Of a DNA stretch of 64,000 bases, positions 24,440 through 36,785 are shown piece by piece. Position numbers and translations under genes: made by a program. The notes beneath the pieces are model-generated. The model worked only from the letters and a program-made list of their open reading frames with translations. It was not told where the DNA came from and did no database searches. Within the stretch, counting starts at the first letter, position 1. Every line of letters begins with the position of its first letter. The DNA comes from Populus alba (lineage: Eukaryota; Streptophyta; Magnoliopsida; Malpighiales; Salicaceae), in contig NC_133292.1 of NCBI RefSeq assembly GCF_005239225.2, positions 5,118,985 through 5,182,984 of the forward strand, written 5' to 3'.

Positions 24440-25200
24440 ATCAACTTGGTTTAGCATACCAAACCTGAGGATGATCGTGAGATAGGGATAACCATGCACA
24501 AAAGAAATTGAATGAAATAATGGAAGTCAACTCTTAAGCAAACTAAATGATAAAACTAAAAAAAAAAAATTAAAAAAACAAACATAAAAAAAAACATGAG
24601 TCAGTCCGAGTTAACTCAATTAACCCAATACCCGAGATTTGAGATCGGGATAGCCCCATAAAAAAAAAAAGAGAACAATCATGAAGCTCAAGGCTCAGTA
24701 ATCCAATGTCGAATAATAAAATTAAAAAAATTAATTTTAAAAAAAAATCCAAAAAAAACCAAAGTTAAATCGAACTAGTCCTCAAAATGTGTAACTCGGG
24801 TTATGAGATCGGGATCACCCTATCAAAGGCAAATATGAAAAAATCACAAAGTAAAATTTCTAATTATGAAAAAAATAGAAATTAAAACAAATATCAACTT
24901 TGGTATAAAAACTAAATGAAAAAAATAATAATAAGGGGCTAGATTGAAAAATAAATAAAGAGAAGAATAAAAAGCATGAAAATAGCAATAAAAACAATGA
25001 GGATAGAAATTGGATACAAAAATTACATAAAATAAAATGTTGAGGGACAGAATTGAAAAAAAAAATAAAGAAAATAAAAAAAGACAAAAATAACAATAAA
25101 AAAATAAGAATATTGGATAAAAAAATAAAATGTTCGAAGATGAAACTTTTTTTAAAAATAAAATGCATAAAAAAATATATATAATAATCAAAATAATTAT
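24440..25200. repeat. degenerate A-rich repeat families (reverse orientation)
   Basis: Phrases of the form 'GAGATCGGGATAGCCCC' and 'GAGATCGGGATCACCC' recur at spacings of roughly 150 bases, separated by oligo(A)-rich DNA. From 24930 on, 'GGGGCTAGATTGAAAAAT' and 'GAGGGACAGAATTGAAAAA' are typical of another dispersed low-complexity family. These look like decayed LTR or satellite-like remnants; no coding domain is visible. Confidence 0.5.
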
Positions 25201-25776
25201 GAACAAAATTAATATAAATACAATCTCACATGACACACAACCTTTTTACAAGGGTTACGGTGACATTTAAAGTGAGAAGAGATTAAAAAAAAAAAGGAAA
25301 AGAAAACGAATTCACTTAAGCCTAATCTCTTCACACGCACATTAACAATGGTGAAAAGGATGGCGTGACACTTCAAACATTATTATTCATGGTGATGTTT
25401 GATAGAAAGAAAGTGCGCCACACGCCAATCAATTTTATTTATTTTTTAATTAGATATATATTTGTTAATAGACTAAATTACTCTCATTCAAATTAATTAT
25501 AATTGAAAAAAATATGATGAAAATACTAGAATGCCCTTTAATGTTAGTTTCATTGCTACAATCTATTTGTTAACAGACTAAATTACTTTGTTTGATAATT
25601 GGCAAAACGATCATTTCATTGCTACAATTTACAATAACATGTCTTGATGCATAGTTAAATGTTGAGCTGTATTAATATTTTTTTAATTAAACTCTAGTAT
25701 TATATTTTAAAATTATTTTAATTATAATAATTGAAGAAATGACTTAATAGATGGAAAACAGTTAAAATTCATATAT

Positions 25777-25870
25777 TTTAATCATCAATTACTTGGATGG
25801 TACAGATCATGATCTTATATATATATATATAAGATCATGATCTGTACCATCCAAGTAATTGATGATTAAA
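25777..25870. repeat. 94-bp perfect palindrome without spacer
   Basis: Two 47-base arms are exact reverse complements, joined at 25823/25824 in an (AT)n centre. Arm content includes ATCATCAATTACTTGGATGG and TACAGATCATGATCTTATAT. I checked the base pairs position by position and found no mismatch; symmetry stops at 25776/25871. Confidence 0.97.
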
Positions 25871-25948
25871 GTCCATGTACCTTCTTAAGTGTTAATTGAG
25901 TCCTGTACCAAACCAATTGATTCAATGTAAGCTTTTACTAGTGATTTT

Positions 25949-26022
25949 GTTGACCGTCTTCAGTAGATTCTACATTGTTCTAGTTGTTGACCGTCTTCAG
26001 CAGATTCTACATTGTTCTAGTA
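25949..26022. repeat. two tandem copies of a 37-bp unit
   Basis: GTTGACCGTCTTCAG(T/C)AGATTC followed by TACATTGTTCTA occurs at 25949 and again at 25986, with a single T/C difference. It lies about 80 bases after the palindrome. Confidence 0.85.
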
Positions 26023-26732
26023 CTAGTACTGTTTGTTTTTATATTTTAAAATAAATTATTTTTTTTTATTTTTTATTTTAAATTAATTTTTTTTTATTTT
26101 TAAATCATTTTAACATACTAATTTTAAAAATATATATTATTTTAATATATTTCTAATTAAAAAATATTTTAAAAAACAACCATAACCATATTTTCAAATA
26201 GATAATAATTACATATAAACTTTAACCGCGTTGACTTGTTTGTTATTTTTTCTTTCTAATTTTTATTTCATAAAGTATTTATTAAAATTACCAAAAAAAT
26301 CTATTAGAAATTTTGTCAAGAGTATTTAACAAATTAATTTGCTATTGAAATCCAATTAACACTTGCTTGGAATACGAGGACAATATTTATCATTAACCCA
26401 TAAAAGTTCTCTCTTTCAAAGGACTAACATCATTCTAAAGTTTTTTAAAAAATGAATGACAAATATTAATAAAAAAAATTTCTTTAAAAAAATCAATTAT
26501 TTTATATACCAATTAAAATAAACATTTCATATCAATAACACTTTAAAACATGAAACTATAATTTCATACCAATTAAAACTAAAAAATGTGTATTTTATAA
26601 TGTTAAAACTGAAATTTGTGACAAAAACAACATGCTATGGTTTAAATGTTTTTCCTAAAGAGTTACTCAAACGTGAGGGTTAATTGAGCAAATACTTGAG
26701 GGTCTAAATAAGAAAATTTTTAAAAATTTATT

Positions 26733-26905
26733 TGAGAATGTGGTTGTGATTGTGGTTGTTTTTTGAAATGTTTTTCGTATCAAAATGCATTAAAATAATA
26801 TTTTTTATTATTTTTAAAGAATTATTTTTAAAATTAGCATATTAAAATAATTTAAAACATAAAAAAATTAATTTTTTTTTAAAAATAACCACGTTTTCAA
26901 AAGCT
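26733..26905. repeat. MITE-like element with visible terminal inverted repeats
   Basis: The left end includes TGTGGTTGTGATTGTGGTTG followed by TTTTTTGAAATG, and the right end includes AAAATAACCACGTTTTCAAA, giving an imperfect inverted repeat around a T/A-rich body of the common family. Confidence 0.55.
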
Positions 26906-27442
26906 CTTCCGGTGACCTAATATACAAAATTGGATGATAGTTGGGGACAATTTGTCCGTTGTCCTAAACTTGCAGGGACATGATGCTTTATGCTTCGGCT
27001 GGCTGCCTACACATGAGCTCAAAGGGGCATTTTGATATTTTAGTTTAGAGTGTTTTTTAAAGTAATTTTTATTTTAAAATATATTAAAATAATATTTTTA
27101 TTTTTTAAATTTTATTTTTAACATTAATACAAAATAATAATTAAAAACACTAAATTTTTTTAATTTGAAACATAAAAAAATTCAAATTTTAAAACATAAA
27201 AAATTTGTTCAAACAAGACCAAAGTGTTTAACAAGACAGCAGACAAAAAGAAAAAAAGACAACTCTTTTCCAGTAACAAATTATTTACTAGTATCAAAGT
27301 AGTCCAACATCTTTGGGGAGTTTGAATTTAAATTCTGCTGCTGAGAGACTCGAAAGGTAGAGATTAGATTCTGAGTTTCTTGTGATAATATAATTTACAA
27401 AAAGTATAATCTTACTAGTTGGTTTTTTTTTCATGGCAAGAG

Positions 27443-28915
27443 TCAAGCAAGTTGATCTACAAGCTCCTGTAACAACTGATCCAAGATTTGCAACCCAAAA
27501 TCTGCACTGATTTCTTCAAAATCTTCTTCGAATTTACACATATTTTTGTGTGCATTCAAATTTGTCTCGACCACTTGAGTTTCTGTCAGCTTGCAAACTT
27601 CATCCCACATGTTTAAGTAGTCATGATTATGGCAAACTTTCTTCCTTGACGCTGGACAAGGTTCTTCAGTTTCATTGGAGTTTCGGTTGTCGAAGATCAA
27701 GTCACCATCACTGCGTTGTGACAAGTGTTTGTGATTTTGATTCTCAAGTTGGGGGGATAATTTCCTCCTCGAATTAGACTCCCCTGACTTTGAATCTTCC
27801 TCTGTTACATAAACAAAAAGAAGCAAGATTTTTAGAACACAATACACACAGCTCCTGATATGAAAAGAAGAAAGGAAAATGAAACCAACTACTAATTGTG
27901 CCTGAAGGTGTAAAATTTGAGCTGAACTGAGGAGAATGACACCTGATTTAGTAACTTCTGGATCAACGATGAATTGATCAAAATCAAGAACAGAAACAGG
28001 GCTGGAATCCTGTGAGCTGAACTCTGCTTCCTCATTTTTGAATGCACATCCTTTTGTTTTCTTGTTTCTCCTCCTTAATTCTGCTCCAATGCCAGAGACT
28101 TCCTTATGATACAGCCATTTATTTTCCAAGTAAACTGTTTCACTGCCCTTTAGACTCATGTGAGCGGGTGAATCCTCAATTTTGCCACCATTGCCAACTT
28201 CTTGAGCAGGCTTATGATCTTCTAATATTCTGTTACTCAACTCTGACTCCTTTAAAACTTTCAAAACCATCTTGTTGATTTTCTCTTCACTTTCTCTCTT
28301 CTCTGCTTCTACTGCTTTCTCTCTTCTGTTTTCCTTCCTTTTACATTTTTCTCTTCTTTTCTCCTTCAATTCTCCAGAACGCACTTCACATTTCCTCTCT
28401 TTAGATCTAACTTTCTTGCTTTCACTTCCAATATTCTCAAAGCTAAGAACAAAGTATTCCTTATTTTCTACCTCAAGAAAAGTTGGCATCTCCCGAAACG
28501 ACAATGTACTCTTAACCCTTCTATGCTGCCCTTGCATCCGATCGCTTTCACCTCTGAACTCCACAGAATTCATCGACCGACTTCTTGATATCGAGTTAGC
28601 ACTGACTTTCATATCAACTGAACTCGTTTCTGGGAAAGACTCCAATCCCATTAGCCTAGCCACGACACCAGGAGTAGCAGCAGTGGTCTCAAGTTTCTCA
28701 TTTGACTTGATGAGTTCTTGGTGTCTACCATCACAAAGTATTGAACTTGTTTCAGTGATTTGGTCAGATGGGTGTGTAGGGAGGCTGCGAGAGCATAGAA
28801 TTCGACGTAGAAGACCTGTAAGGCAACTAGCAGTGGCACTTTTTGAAGTGCACATATTTGGATCAAAAGAAGAAGTGGAGGAAGCTGAGAAAGAAGGAGA
28901 CGGTAACAGTTTCAT
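27443..28915 (-). CDS. TRM / LONGIFOLIA-like protein with VARLMGL (DUF3741) motif
   Basis: Two exons, 28915-27943 and 27801-27443, joined across a 141-base GT-AG intron (phase 1) to give 443 residues. The start is the first ATG of the frame (MKLLPSPSFS). The motif VARLMGLES lies at residues 85-93, preceded by a basic LTGLLRRIL segment. A Lys/Arg/Glu-rich, probably coiled-coil stretch occupies about 170-215, and the C-terminus ends LQILDQLLQELVDQLA, resembling the short C-terminal acidic/leucine motif of TRM proteins. TRM proteins bind TON1 or PP2A subunits and microtubules and influence division-plane placement and cell elongation. The protein is short for the family, and I saw no clear DUF4378 domain. 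The exact subgroup is not assigned. The intron is a multiple of three and lacks stops. Confidence 0.8.
   Translation of the reverse strand: MKLLPSPSFSASSTSSFDPNMCTSKSATASCLTGLLRRILCSRSLPTHPSDQITETSSILCDGRHQELIKSNEKLETTAATPGVVARLMGLESFPETSSVDMKVSANSISRSRSMNSVEFRGESDRMQGQHRRVKSTLSFREMPTFLEVENKEYFVLSFENIGSESKKVRSKERKCEVRSGELKEKRREKCKRKENRREKAVEAEKRESEEKINKMVLKVLKESELSNRILEDHKPAQEVGNGGKIEDSPAHMSLKGSETVYLENKWLYHKEVSGIGAELRRRNKKTKGCAFKNEEAEFSSQDSSPVSVLDFDQFIVDPEVTKSGVILLSSAQILHLQAQLVVGFIFLSSFHIRSCVYCVLKILLLFVYVTEEDSKSGESNSRRKLSPQLENQNHKHLSQRSDGDLIFDNRNSNETEEPCPASRKKVCHNHDYLNMWDEVCKLTETQVVETNLNAHKNMCKFEEDFEEISADFGLQILDQLLQELVDQLA
27802..27942 (-). other. stop-free, frame-preserving intron in the TRM-like gene
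   Basis: Donor TCAG/GTGTCATT and acceptor TGTAACAG/AGGAAG bound 141 bases. Because 141 is divisible by three and the frame has no stop, retention would insert 47 residues, including the hydrophobic run VVGFIFLSS and ILLLFVYV. Splicing is favoured because the insert looks unlike the flanking hydrophilic protein. Confidence 0.7.
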
Positions 28916-31900
28916 CTTCCCCCCCAAAAAGGTAGTAGTAAATTGAAGTAGTGTTTAAGAGTGAGAATTGGTGATGGGGTTTGTGGGATTTCAACTTTGC
29001 CAAAAGGAAAACTGGAGTTTAACAAAGAAAAAGGGAGGAGTTGAAAAGAAAAGGAGAGGTTTGAATATATTTCTTTTTTAGATAGAGAAAAGAAGGAAAC
29101 ATGGAAACGAAGAGAAGGAAAGCAGGGACAGGGACAGGAGGCGGGCTTTAGATTTGAACGTGAACACTTTGGGGTCTTTTGTAATTCTAAAACGTTTAAA
29201 TAAAAATTTTGAAAAAATAACATAAATTAAAAAATGTATTTAAAAAACAACAAAATCTAAACACAATGGTAATAGCAATTAAAAACTACCGCTATTGTAT
29301 ATAAACGATGAATAACAATTATTTTAAAAGTTATTTTTTATTTAAATTAATTGACAATTTAATTTTTTTATAAAGATTCAAAAATAATAAATGTGATTCA
29401 AGATCTAATAATCAATAAATAATAGATAATTATGAATCTATCGAAGCTTTATTTTTAACATATTCAATATAATTAAAAGAAATTTGACCAAATAATTACA
29501 AGTATATTTTAAAAGACCATCAAACTAAGTGGTCATACAATAGTTTTTAGAATTAGAATTATCTTGTTAAATTTTTTTAATAATATTAAAAATTTCAAGA
29601 ATATATCTATGATTTGGTCTTGATTACCATATTTTCTTTTAATTTCTTTTTTTTTTATCATATTATCTTATTTTTTTAGTCATTAAATCTTGAATTTATC
29701 ATTGAGCCATTAGATTTTCATGGAATTTGAAATTTCTTTTTTATTCAACCAAAATTTTTTTTTTTTTAAAAGTCATTTTTCAAAAAAAATCTAATAGTTG
29801 ATGGATGGAGAATTGATTCAGAAACACTCAGAAATTATGTTTCCACGCGCATTGACAAGTCAATTTGTTCATTTTGTCGGCTTTCGCTGCTGTTGCAGGT
29901 ACTTGGTCTGTATCAGTACAGGGTAATAATACATACTACTACCACTTCGCATCTGATTGGTAATAATAACCAACTGACAGGTTTCAGTACGTGTTTTGTA
30001 AAACTACATATGTGTTTTTACAAAAACAAAAAAATGTTTTTAATATAAAATAAACTGTTTTACTTGCCGTGCTATATACCTCATGTCAGGCTAAAGACAT
30101 TGTAATTAAATCCTGTCCTGAAAGGAAATTTAATGCTGATTTATTTTTATGTTTTAAAAATATTTAAAAAAAAAATTATTTTTTTTTATTTTTTTATTTT
30201 AAATTTATATTTTTTAGTGTTTTTATATTATTTTTATATGCTGATATTAAAAATAATTTTTAAAAAATATTATTTTAATATATTTTCAAATAAAAAATAC
30301 TTTAAAAAACAACTATAACCATATTCTTAAACCTATTATAAATCTTTCTAATCTTTCTATCAACTCTATCTGCCCTGCCTTCAAAGTGTTTGATCGCTTT
30401 TTTTTTCCTTCCTGTAGTTGATAACATATGTTAGTATTTTAATATATAGAAATTAGATGGTTAAAAAACAATCGCAACAAAAAAAATTTTAAGGTGCAAG
30501 ATATTTCTGTTATAACTTGTTGTGTTCATTCGGTTGGGTTATTTTGTTTGTTTTTTTTTTTTTATATTGTTGTATCTCTTTAATTAGATCTTTATTGGGT
30601 TAAGTTGGAATAAATTTCAGGATTAAATTAAAAAGTTATAAAAGAATCATGAACAAAATTGAACCAATAAAAAAAAAAATAAAAGAGTTATTCAAGAATA
30701 AAGATCTAAATTGAAAAAATATTAAAAACTAGAAGATTAAATTGAATAAAATAAGACAAGATATTACATGCATTAACATGTAAGGAAGATCTATGTATAG
30801 TGTGTGCAACTTCCTCTAATCACCAATGATGGTTATTTTTGATATTATTGGAATCATCTCAATTAAGTTTTCTTCTATGATGGCGTGTGGTGGATTGAGT
30901 CTAACAATCTCTTTTCTCTTTTCTTTTTCTATTTTGAGTTTCACATACATAGTCTATTAAAAATATAAAAGGGGCTTTTATTTTTTGGAGTGTGAATTTT
31001 AGTTTATATTTTTTAATTGTTTTTTAACAACAATTATAATTTAATTTTACAAAACTGGTTACAATAAATAATGGAATGATCTCCAAGACCATGAACACGC
31101 CAAGAAATGCAAAATAGAAGAAATTCTTGAAACAAAAAACATAAAAAATATGACATAGGAAAGAAATTAAAAAATCAAGATTTTAAGAAAAGAAAAAAAG
31201 CAGATGAGAAAATAACGAAAATGCAACATGAAAGCAGCCAAAAAAAAGTTGAGAAATTTACAAAACTTGCCACATTTCTACGGTGAATTAACTGTTTAAA
31301 AACACCATTTTATTTTAATATTTTTGTTAATGTATTTTGAAAATTATTTTTAAATGCATCTGTTTTACTGGGTGCAGACCGTGTCCCGATTGCAAAAATG
31401 TTTGAAAGCACATGCTCTTTTTTTTTTTTTTTTTGGTTAAATACAGACAAACACTACTTTCATTATTCTTTCTCTTTCATTATTCTTTCAGGAGAAAGTT
31501 TAAACTAATTTGTAAATATAGTTATGATTATTTTTTAAAATATTTTTTATATTAAAATAATATATTTTTTATATTTTTAAAATCAGCACGTAAAAAATAT
31601 AATTTTTAAAAAAATAATTTTTTTAGAAATACACTTTGCACTCCATTCTCGTGCTTTAATTGCCTCGTAATTTTATAAATCTTAAAGAAATTCTAATTTA
31701 CGGAGTACATTACTGTAAAAGAGATATAGTTTTTTAAACACATGGCTTGACGAATTTTATAAGAGATCTTTATACATTTTTTAAGAAAAACTCTGCAGAG
31801 TTATATTTTTATCTAGGCACGAAGTAGATATAAGACCATGAACACATGCATATGAATTTTTTTAATTTTCAAAATACACGACATTCTTAGAAATCTAGAG

Positions 31901-32762
31901 ACATAATAAAATATTCAAAATAAAGATTAATCAAGAAAAAGAGGTATGTCTGTTATTCAAATTTAGCTTTTATTCAGACTATACTTTAATCTATAACAAA
32001 ATTTCATGTATTGATACAAAGTGTTGTCAGATATAGATTTGAAATTAATATAAATTCTAAAACACTCTTCCTGGTGAAATATTTTTTTTCATTTCTTTGA
32101 AAAATAATAACTAGTAAAATTCTATAACTGTTAATCATTTCGCGAGGAGGAAAATATAATTGATATGACATTTGAAAAATTATTTAGTTAGCTAATACAG
32201 TAGCTTGCATTTTTTGTTGTGGGTTAGATTTAATTTTTTTGAAATATAAAAAAAATATCCTGTTTGTAAAAAAATTCAATATTGTTATTATAATGATTCA
32301 AACTTGAAAGCTCGTGAATAGACTATTTACTTAGTATGAGTATTACATTAAATCACAAGAGAATTGTTCCAATGTAATTTTATTGATTGGGCATGTTCAG
32401 AGAAAAAAAGGAGATAGATCAAGTTAATTCTGGTCAATCCGTCGAACCTATGATATGAGTTATGAACTATAGTAAATTGAATTTTTTTTATTATATAATT
32501 AAAAAAATATAAAACATGATTTATTATCAATTTAGTATACTAAATGATAAAATTATATTAAAAATTCATGTTAAATGATGGAATTAAAATGAAAAACCAA
32601 AAGATCCAAAAAAAAAGATAAAATTATTGAAAAATAAAATAAAATAAAAACTTCATATTTAAAAGATGATTTTTTTTTAAAAAAAAAAAAAACTTAAATA
32701 CCTGTTCTAATAAAGCCCATACATGTGGGCATGGACATATCACCCGCCCCTTCTTCTACTTT

Positions 32763-32794
<32 letters not shown>

Positions 32795-34849
32795 GCAAGC
32801 AAGCAAGCAAACAAACAGACAATGAGTTGTTTGCTAAGATGAAAAGATTCTATAGCTGCCAGCAAAAATCAAACCCGTCATCTACCTCAGTCTAAACATG
32901 TGGTAATGTTATTTTTATGTTTTAAAACTATTTTTTTTATTTTAGATTATTTTGATGTAATAATTTTTAAAAAATAAAAAATATTATTTTAATATATTTT
33001 TTAAATAAAATATATTTTAAAAACAAAGCTATTACAATGGTTATAAATTTAATTATAATTATAATGGAGCTCCCATTTCTTTCCTCTTTATTTCTATCAC
33101 ATCACGTTTAGTTCCTTGTCACCTTCCAATGTCTCATTCTTCATCCTTATCTTAGCCACGTGTCAGAATCTTCAAGCTTCAGTCGCTTCTCTCCGTGCTT
33201 CACATGTCAAATATACTAAATAAAAAGTGATAATAACAAAAAAAAAAAATCTTTTCTATAGCAACTTCTTTCCTTTCTAATCTTTCCTTAAATTACTTTT
33301 TTCTACGGTATCAAACACATAACAAATATACTAAATAAAAAAGGAATTTTACTAGTATTTTCACCATAGTTCTAAATACATTTCATCGTGAAATATAACA
33401 ATAAAATTATTAATTTATCTCTAGTTCAAATAATAAATGGCTTTTCATAAAAAGATATTAAGGTCATTTTGTTTTATATGAACATTAAAAATACGAAATT
33501 GCTATTAAAGATTAAAAAAAAAATATATATGCCTTTGATTTAGGAGTATTATCAATTTTTTTCTATTTTAAGTCTTGGTAAGATTGCTAAAATGCCTTTT
33601 AAACTAAAACAATCAAAGTTTTTGTCCACAGATGATATTTATGTATTTTCTTGTTGGTTATTTTATTATTTATTTGTTTTATCAAGGGTATTATTATATT
33701 TTATCTTAATAAAATAATATTAGAATTCATAAAAATGTGGCGTGCGGGAGATATTTACACACTTTAGGCATCACAACACCTCCTGTAGTTAAACCTGACC
33801 ATTAATTGTGTAATTAAATGTGTTGTTGTGTCATCTTTTAGCTAATAGGACGTGTGTCACTAACGAGTAAGTGATTTATCGCTGATGGATATTTTTTTAT
33901 TCTTTTATTTTTTTTTTCTCTTCTACCAAAAAAATTATTAATTGGTCTTCTTTGTTTTTTGGTATTTGTGATTTAGTTATTCTTCTTTTGATTTTCCTTT
34001 TTTTTTTTGTCATTGGCTTTTTAATAAGAGTTATGTTCCTTTCAATTTAGTCCTTCGATTTCATTTTATAATATACTATATTTTTCAATTTAGTTCTTAT
34101 TCTTTTAATTTTTTAACTCAACCCTTTTATATAAGTTTTTTTTTTCAATTTTACTCTTCAATTCAAGTTTATTTTATATTATTATTTTTAATTTGATCTT
34201 TTATTTTCTTTTTTGCCAGAGTTATTTTTATCTTCAATTTAACCTTCCATGCAAAAATTTGTGTCATTTTTTCTTTTAATTTCCTTTTCTCATACTTTAC
34301 CTTTTTGTATAAGTGTTATTTCTTTTCAACCCAGTATTTCAATTTTTCACATGTTTTTTGTATTTGGCTCTTATTTTTTTTTCTATTTATTTTATAAAGG
34401 TTTTTAATCTTGTGTTTCAAACCAAGTTTATGTTTGTGTTATTTTTTTCAATTTTTTTCTTTCTTGTTTTTAGTTGTTTTTTTTAATTTAACCTTTTTAT
34501 CAAAAAAATTTAGTTGCTCTCTAATTTATTTTTTATTTTAATTTTCATCCTTATTATTTTAATTATTATCTTGTAAATTTTTTTTTCCTTGTTATATTCC
34601 TTAGTGTTTGTTTGTTGACTCAACCTAATTTTTTAATCTATTTTTTATCCAATTTCATGTCCTTATTGTTTGTTTAAAAGATATCATGATTTTTTTTATA
34701 AATTATTTGGTTAATATCATTTTTTTATCGTCTCATTGAAATAAAATTAACTTATTAATTTCAGTCAGTGTTACTAATTACTTTTATTTTTTAAAAACAT
34801 GTTTACCTCAACTAAATATGATCATTTTTTTTTTTTTAAATACATATTC
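28916..34849. other. long AT-rich intergenic region, no gene recognised
   Basis: The first 250 bases hold the TRM-like gene's probable 5' leader and promoter. The remainder is AT-rich, with MITE-like copies at about 30130-30335, 31520-31640 and 32905-33045. A run of A with AAGC and AAAC repeats lies at about 32777-32817. About 33950-34750 is a T-rich low-complexity family with recurring 'TTCAATTTAGTCCTT'-like phrases, the same family seen reversed at 24840-25200. No ORF here shows a recognisable domain. Confidence 0.6.
33950..34750. repeat. T-rich degenerate repeat family
   Basis: The strand is strongly T-biased with loosely periodic phrases such as TTCAATTTAGTCCTTCGATT, TTCAATTTAGTTCTTATTC and TTCAATTTAACCTTCC. 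It is probably an old satellite-like or retroelement-derived sequence. Confidence 0.5.
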
Positions 34850-35800
34850 GTCGCGTGGGCCGTGCCTAGTCCTTACTAGAATTGCACTCGAACCGAGTAA
34901 AAAAATTTCCTGGTTAATGCGCGTGATGAATGAAAAAGTGTCCGTATAAGCGCGTTCGGGTCTCTCTTGTCTTGTGGTGGAGAAAAAAAGAGAGAGGCTT
35001 TGAATTATATGGTACTATACTGTTGCTCTGTACGTGCGCCATGTCTGCGTAAGAGAGAGACGGATAAGATTGAATTATGAAAGACAATGTCTGGTTGCGA
35101 TGTCCAGGAAACCAGGGGAACGCAACCAGAGGGAATTCCTTTCTTGCAGCCTTCATCAGTCAAAACTCATTAAAGGAAACAGAGAGAGAAAGAGAGAGGA
35201 GGGGGGTCCTGCAAGCCTCCCCTGCCGACCACCTCTGCCCTCTGTTTCCATCCACCTTTTGGTTTCCAATTCAAAGCAATCAATCGTCGCTGTGCACTCA
35301 CCTCACCTGTGCATACTATACTTTTATCGATAACATGAGAGATCGTTGAATTTGCAATGTAAGATTACTCGTAATTATTGATGTTGGTAGCTGGGCACCA
35401 CCTTGAAAATTGCCTGCAACAGCCGCACAAAATGTTATAGGGTGCCTGGCATGGCATGGCATGTCCCTGTTTTTTTTCCTGTTGTTGTTGCTGCAAGGAA
35501 AAGGGAATGGTGAGGGCGACAGGTTTATGAGATTATGTTACGCATCATGTGATTAAGATCTGATCTGAAGTTGTTAGAAATGAAATGACCTCATAACACA
35601 ATAATCCTGCTCAACTCTGCTGCTTCTACCATTACAGATCTCTCAAAAATAGCTCAGTCAGGCAAGCTGATAGGCATCCATGCATGCGTCATTCACATGA
35701 GAAAAACCCATCTCCCATTCCCACCTTTAAAATTTGAAATTCATCAGCCAAATTGATGGGGGCACTTCCATGTTTCTTAGAGCTCAGGTAAGCAAAAATT
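34850..35800. other. intergenic island of ordinary composition, no gene recognised
   Basis: About 950 bases stand out from the AT-rich surroundings. Overlapping ORFs of 80-99 codons occur on both strands (34914-35156 minus, 35034-35349 plus), but none has a recognisable motif, and they exclude one another. A hairpin with a 10-base perfect stem (TCTGGTTGCG, 35090-35099 and 35121-35130) lies in it. The segment 35155-35205 is a purine-rich GAGAGA tract. A non-coding RNA gene or an orphan promoter is possible. Confidence 0.35.
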
Positions 35801-36161
35801 AAAACGTTGAACTGTAATAATGAAGATATTGATGGAGAAGGGTAGACTGTAGAGTCCTTTTCCCACGAAAGAAGAAGACAAAGACAGATACTTGATTTGA
35901 AATTATTTGGGCCTATTCATCTAGAAATTTCAAATCTCAGCCTCGAGATGCCTTGTGTGTTTATCGCTACGGGAGACCTGGATTTTCATGAGCCCGACTT
36001 TCAAGTTTTTCAATGGGCCTCAGGCCTGCAAAACCGAGTAAAATTTTGGGATAATTGCGATGTTCCTCCAAAAGCTTTTTACCTTTTTTTTTCTTCAATT
36101 TAGTAGAGGAATATTAATTTATTCATCTTGGTATACCAAAATTTTTCATTGCAGCAAGTAA

Positions 36162-36215
36162 GTGTGTGTGTGTGTATATATCGTCGTCGTCGTCGTCATT
36201 TATTTATTTATTTTT
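36162..36215. repeat. compound microsatellite (GT)n-(TCG)n-(ATTT)n
   Basis: Seven or so GT units, a short ATATA link, five TCG triplets and three ATTT units follow each other directly. Confidence 0.85.
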
Positions 36216-36785
36216 GTTTTCTGATGATGTGGTAGTTGACTTTGAAACCTAACTTAAAATTTGAGGCTTATTTGAGAAAAACTGGCCCTGCAAAATAATA
36301 TAATATCTATATATAAAAATATTAAAACAAATTTATTTATCTGGTTAAAACAGGAAAAAAAATATTTATTGTAAGATAAATGTATCTATTTGAAATCATG
36401 TGATATTAATTAATTTGGTTAGAACAATAAAATTTTTAACTGAATCAAAAAAAAATATATTTTTTTTATCTCGATTAGATGTCTTATATTTCACTGGAAT
36501 AAAGAAACGAAATTAAGTGATTGTAAAGTTCAATAAATCATAAATTAAAAAAAGAAAACAGTCATTTCGATTGAGTTTTATATTTTTAACTAAATAACTA
36601 GATTTATATTATTTTAAAAAATATCATTATTTATTTAATACAATAATATTTTTCTCCAAAATTACTAAGAATTAAACTCTAAAATTTGAATTTAGTGGGT
36701 TAAAGTCAATGGATGTGTTAACAAGAAATTGGAAAAACTAAGAAAAAATGTGGTAAATGATAATGCAGACAAAAATAAAATATAG

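Larger units (their letters stand above)
23641..27442. other. intergenic, AT-rich, degenerate repeats, no gene
   Basis: MITE-like copies lie at about 23650-23850, 26035-26200, 26745-26905 and 27045-27215. About 24440-24860 is the reverse-strand form of the degenerate tandem family at 54960-55760 (recurring GAGATCGGGAT phrases at 24640, 24810 and a related form at 24480). About 24840-25200 is the reverse-strand form of the T-rich family seen at 33950-34750. ORFs here are low-complexity. The palindrome at 25777-25870 and a 37-bp tandem repeat next to it are listed separately. Confidence 0.6.

Noticed and set aside
24844..25236. 130-codon minus-strand ORF rich in Phe, Ile, Leu
   Set aside because: It is a translation of A-rich low-complexity repeat, not a membrane protein.
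28916..28927. Four-residue extension of the TRM-like protein
   Set aside because: The upstream codon is TTG; the ATG at 28915 is the first true start.
28272..28946. 224-codon plus-strand ORF
   Set aside because: It lies opposite the TRM-like coding exon and is a shadow of its Lys/Glu-rich reading frame.
35034..35349. Overlapping 90- and 99-codon ORFs as a gene
   Set aside because: Two frames and the opposite strand are equally open, with simple GAGAGA content and no domain.
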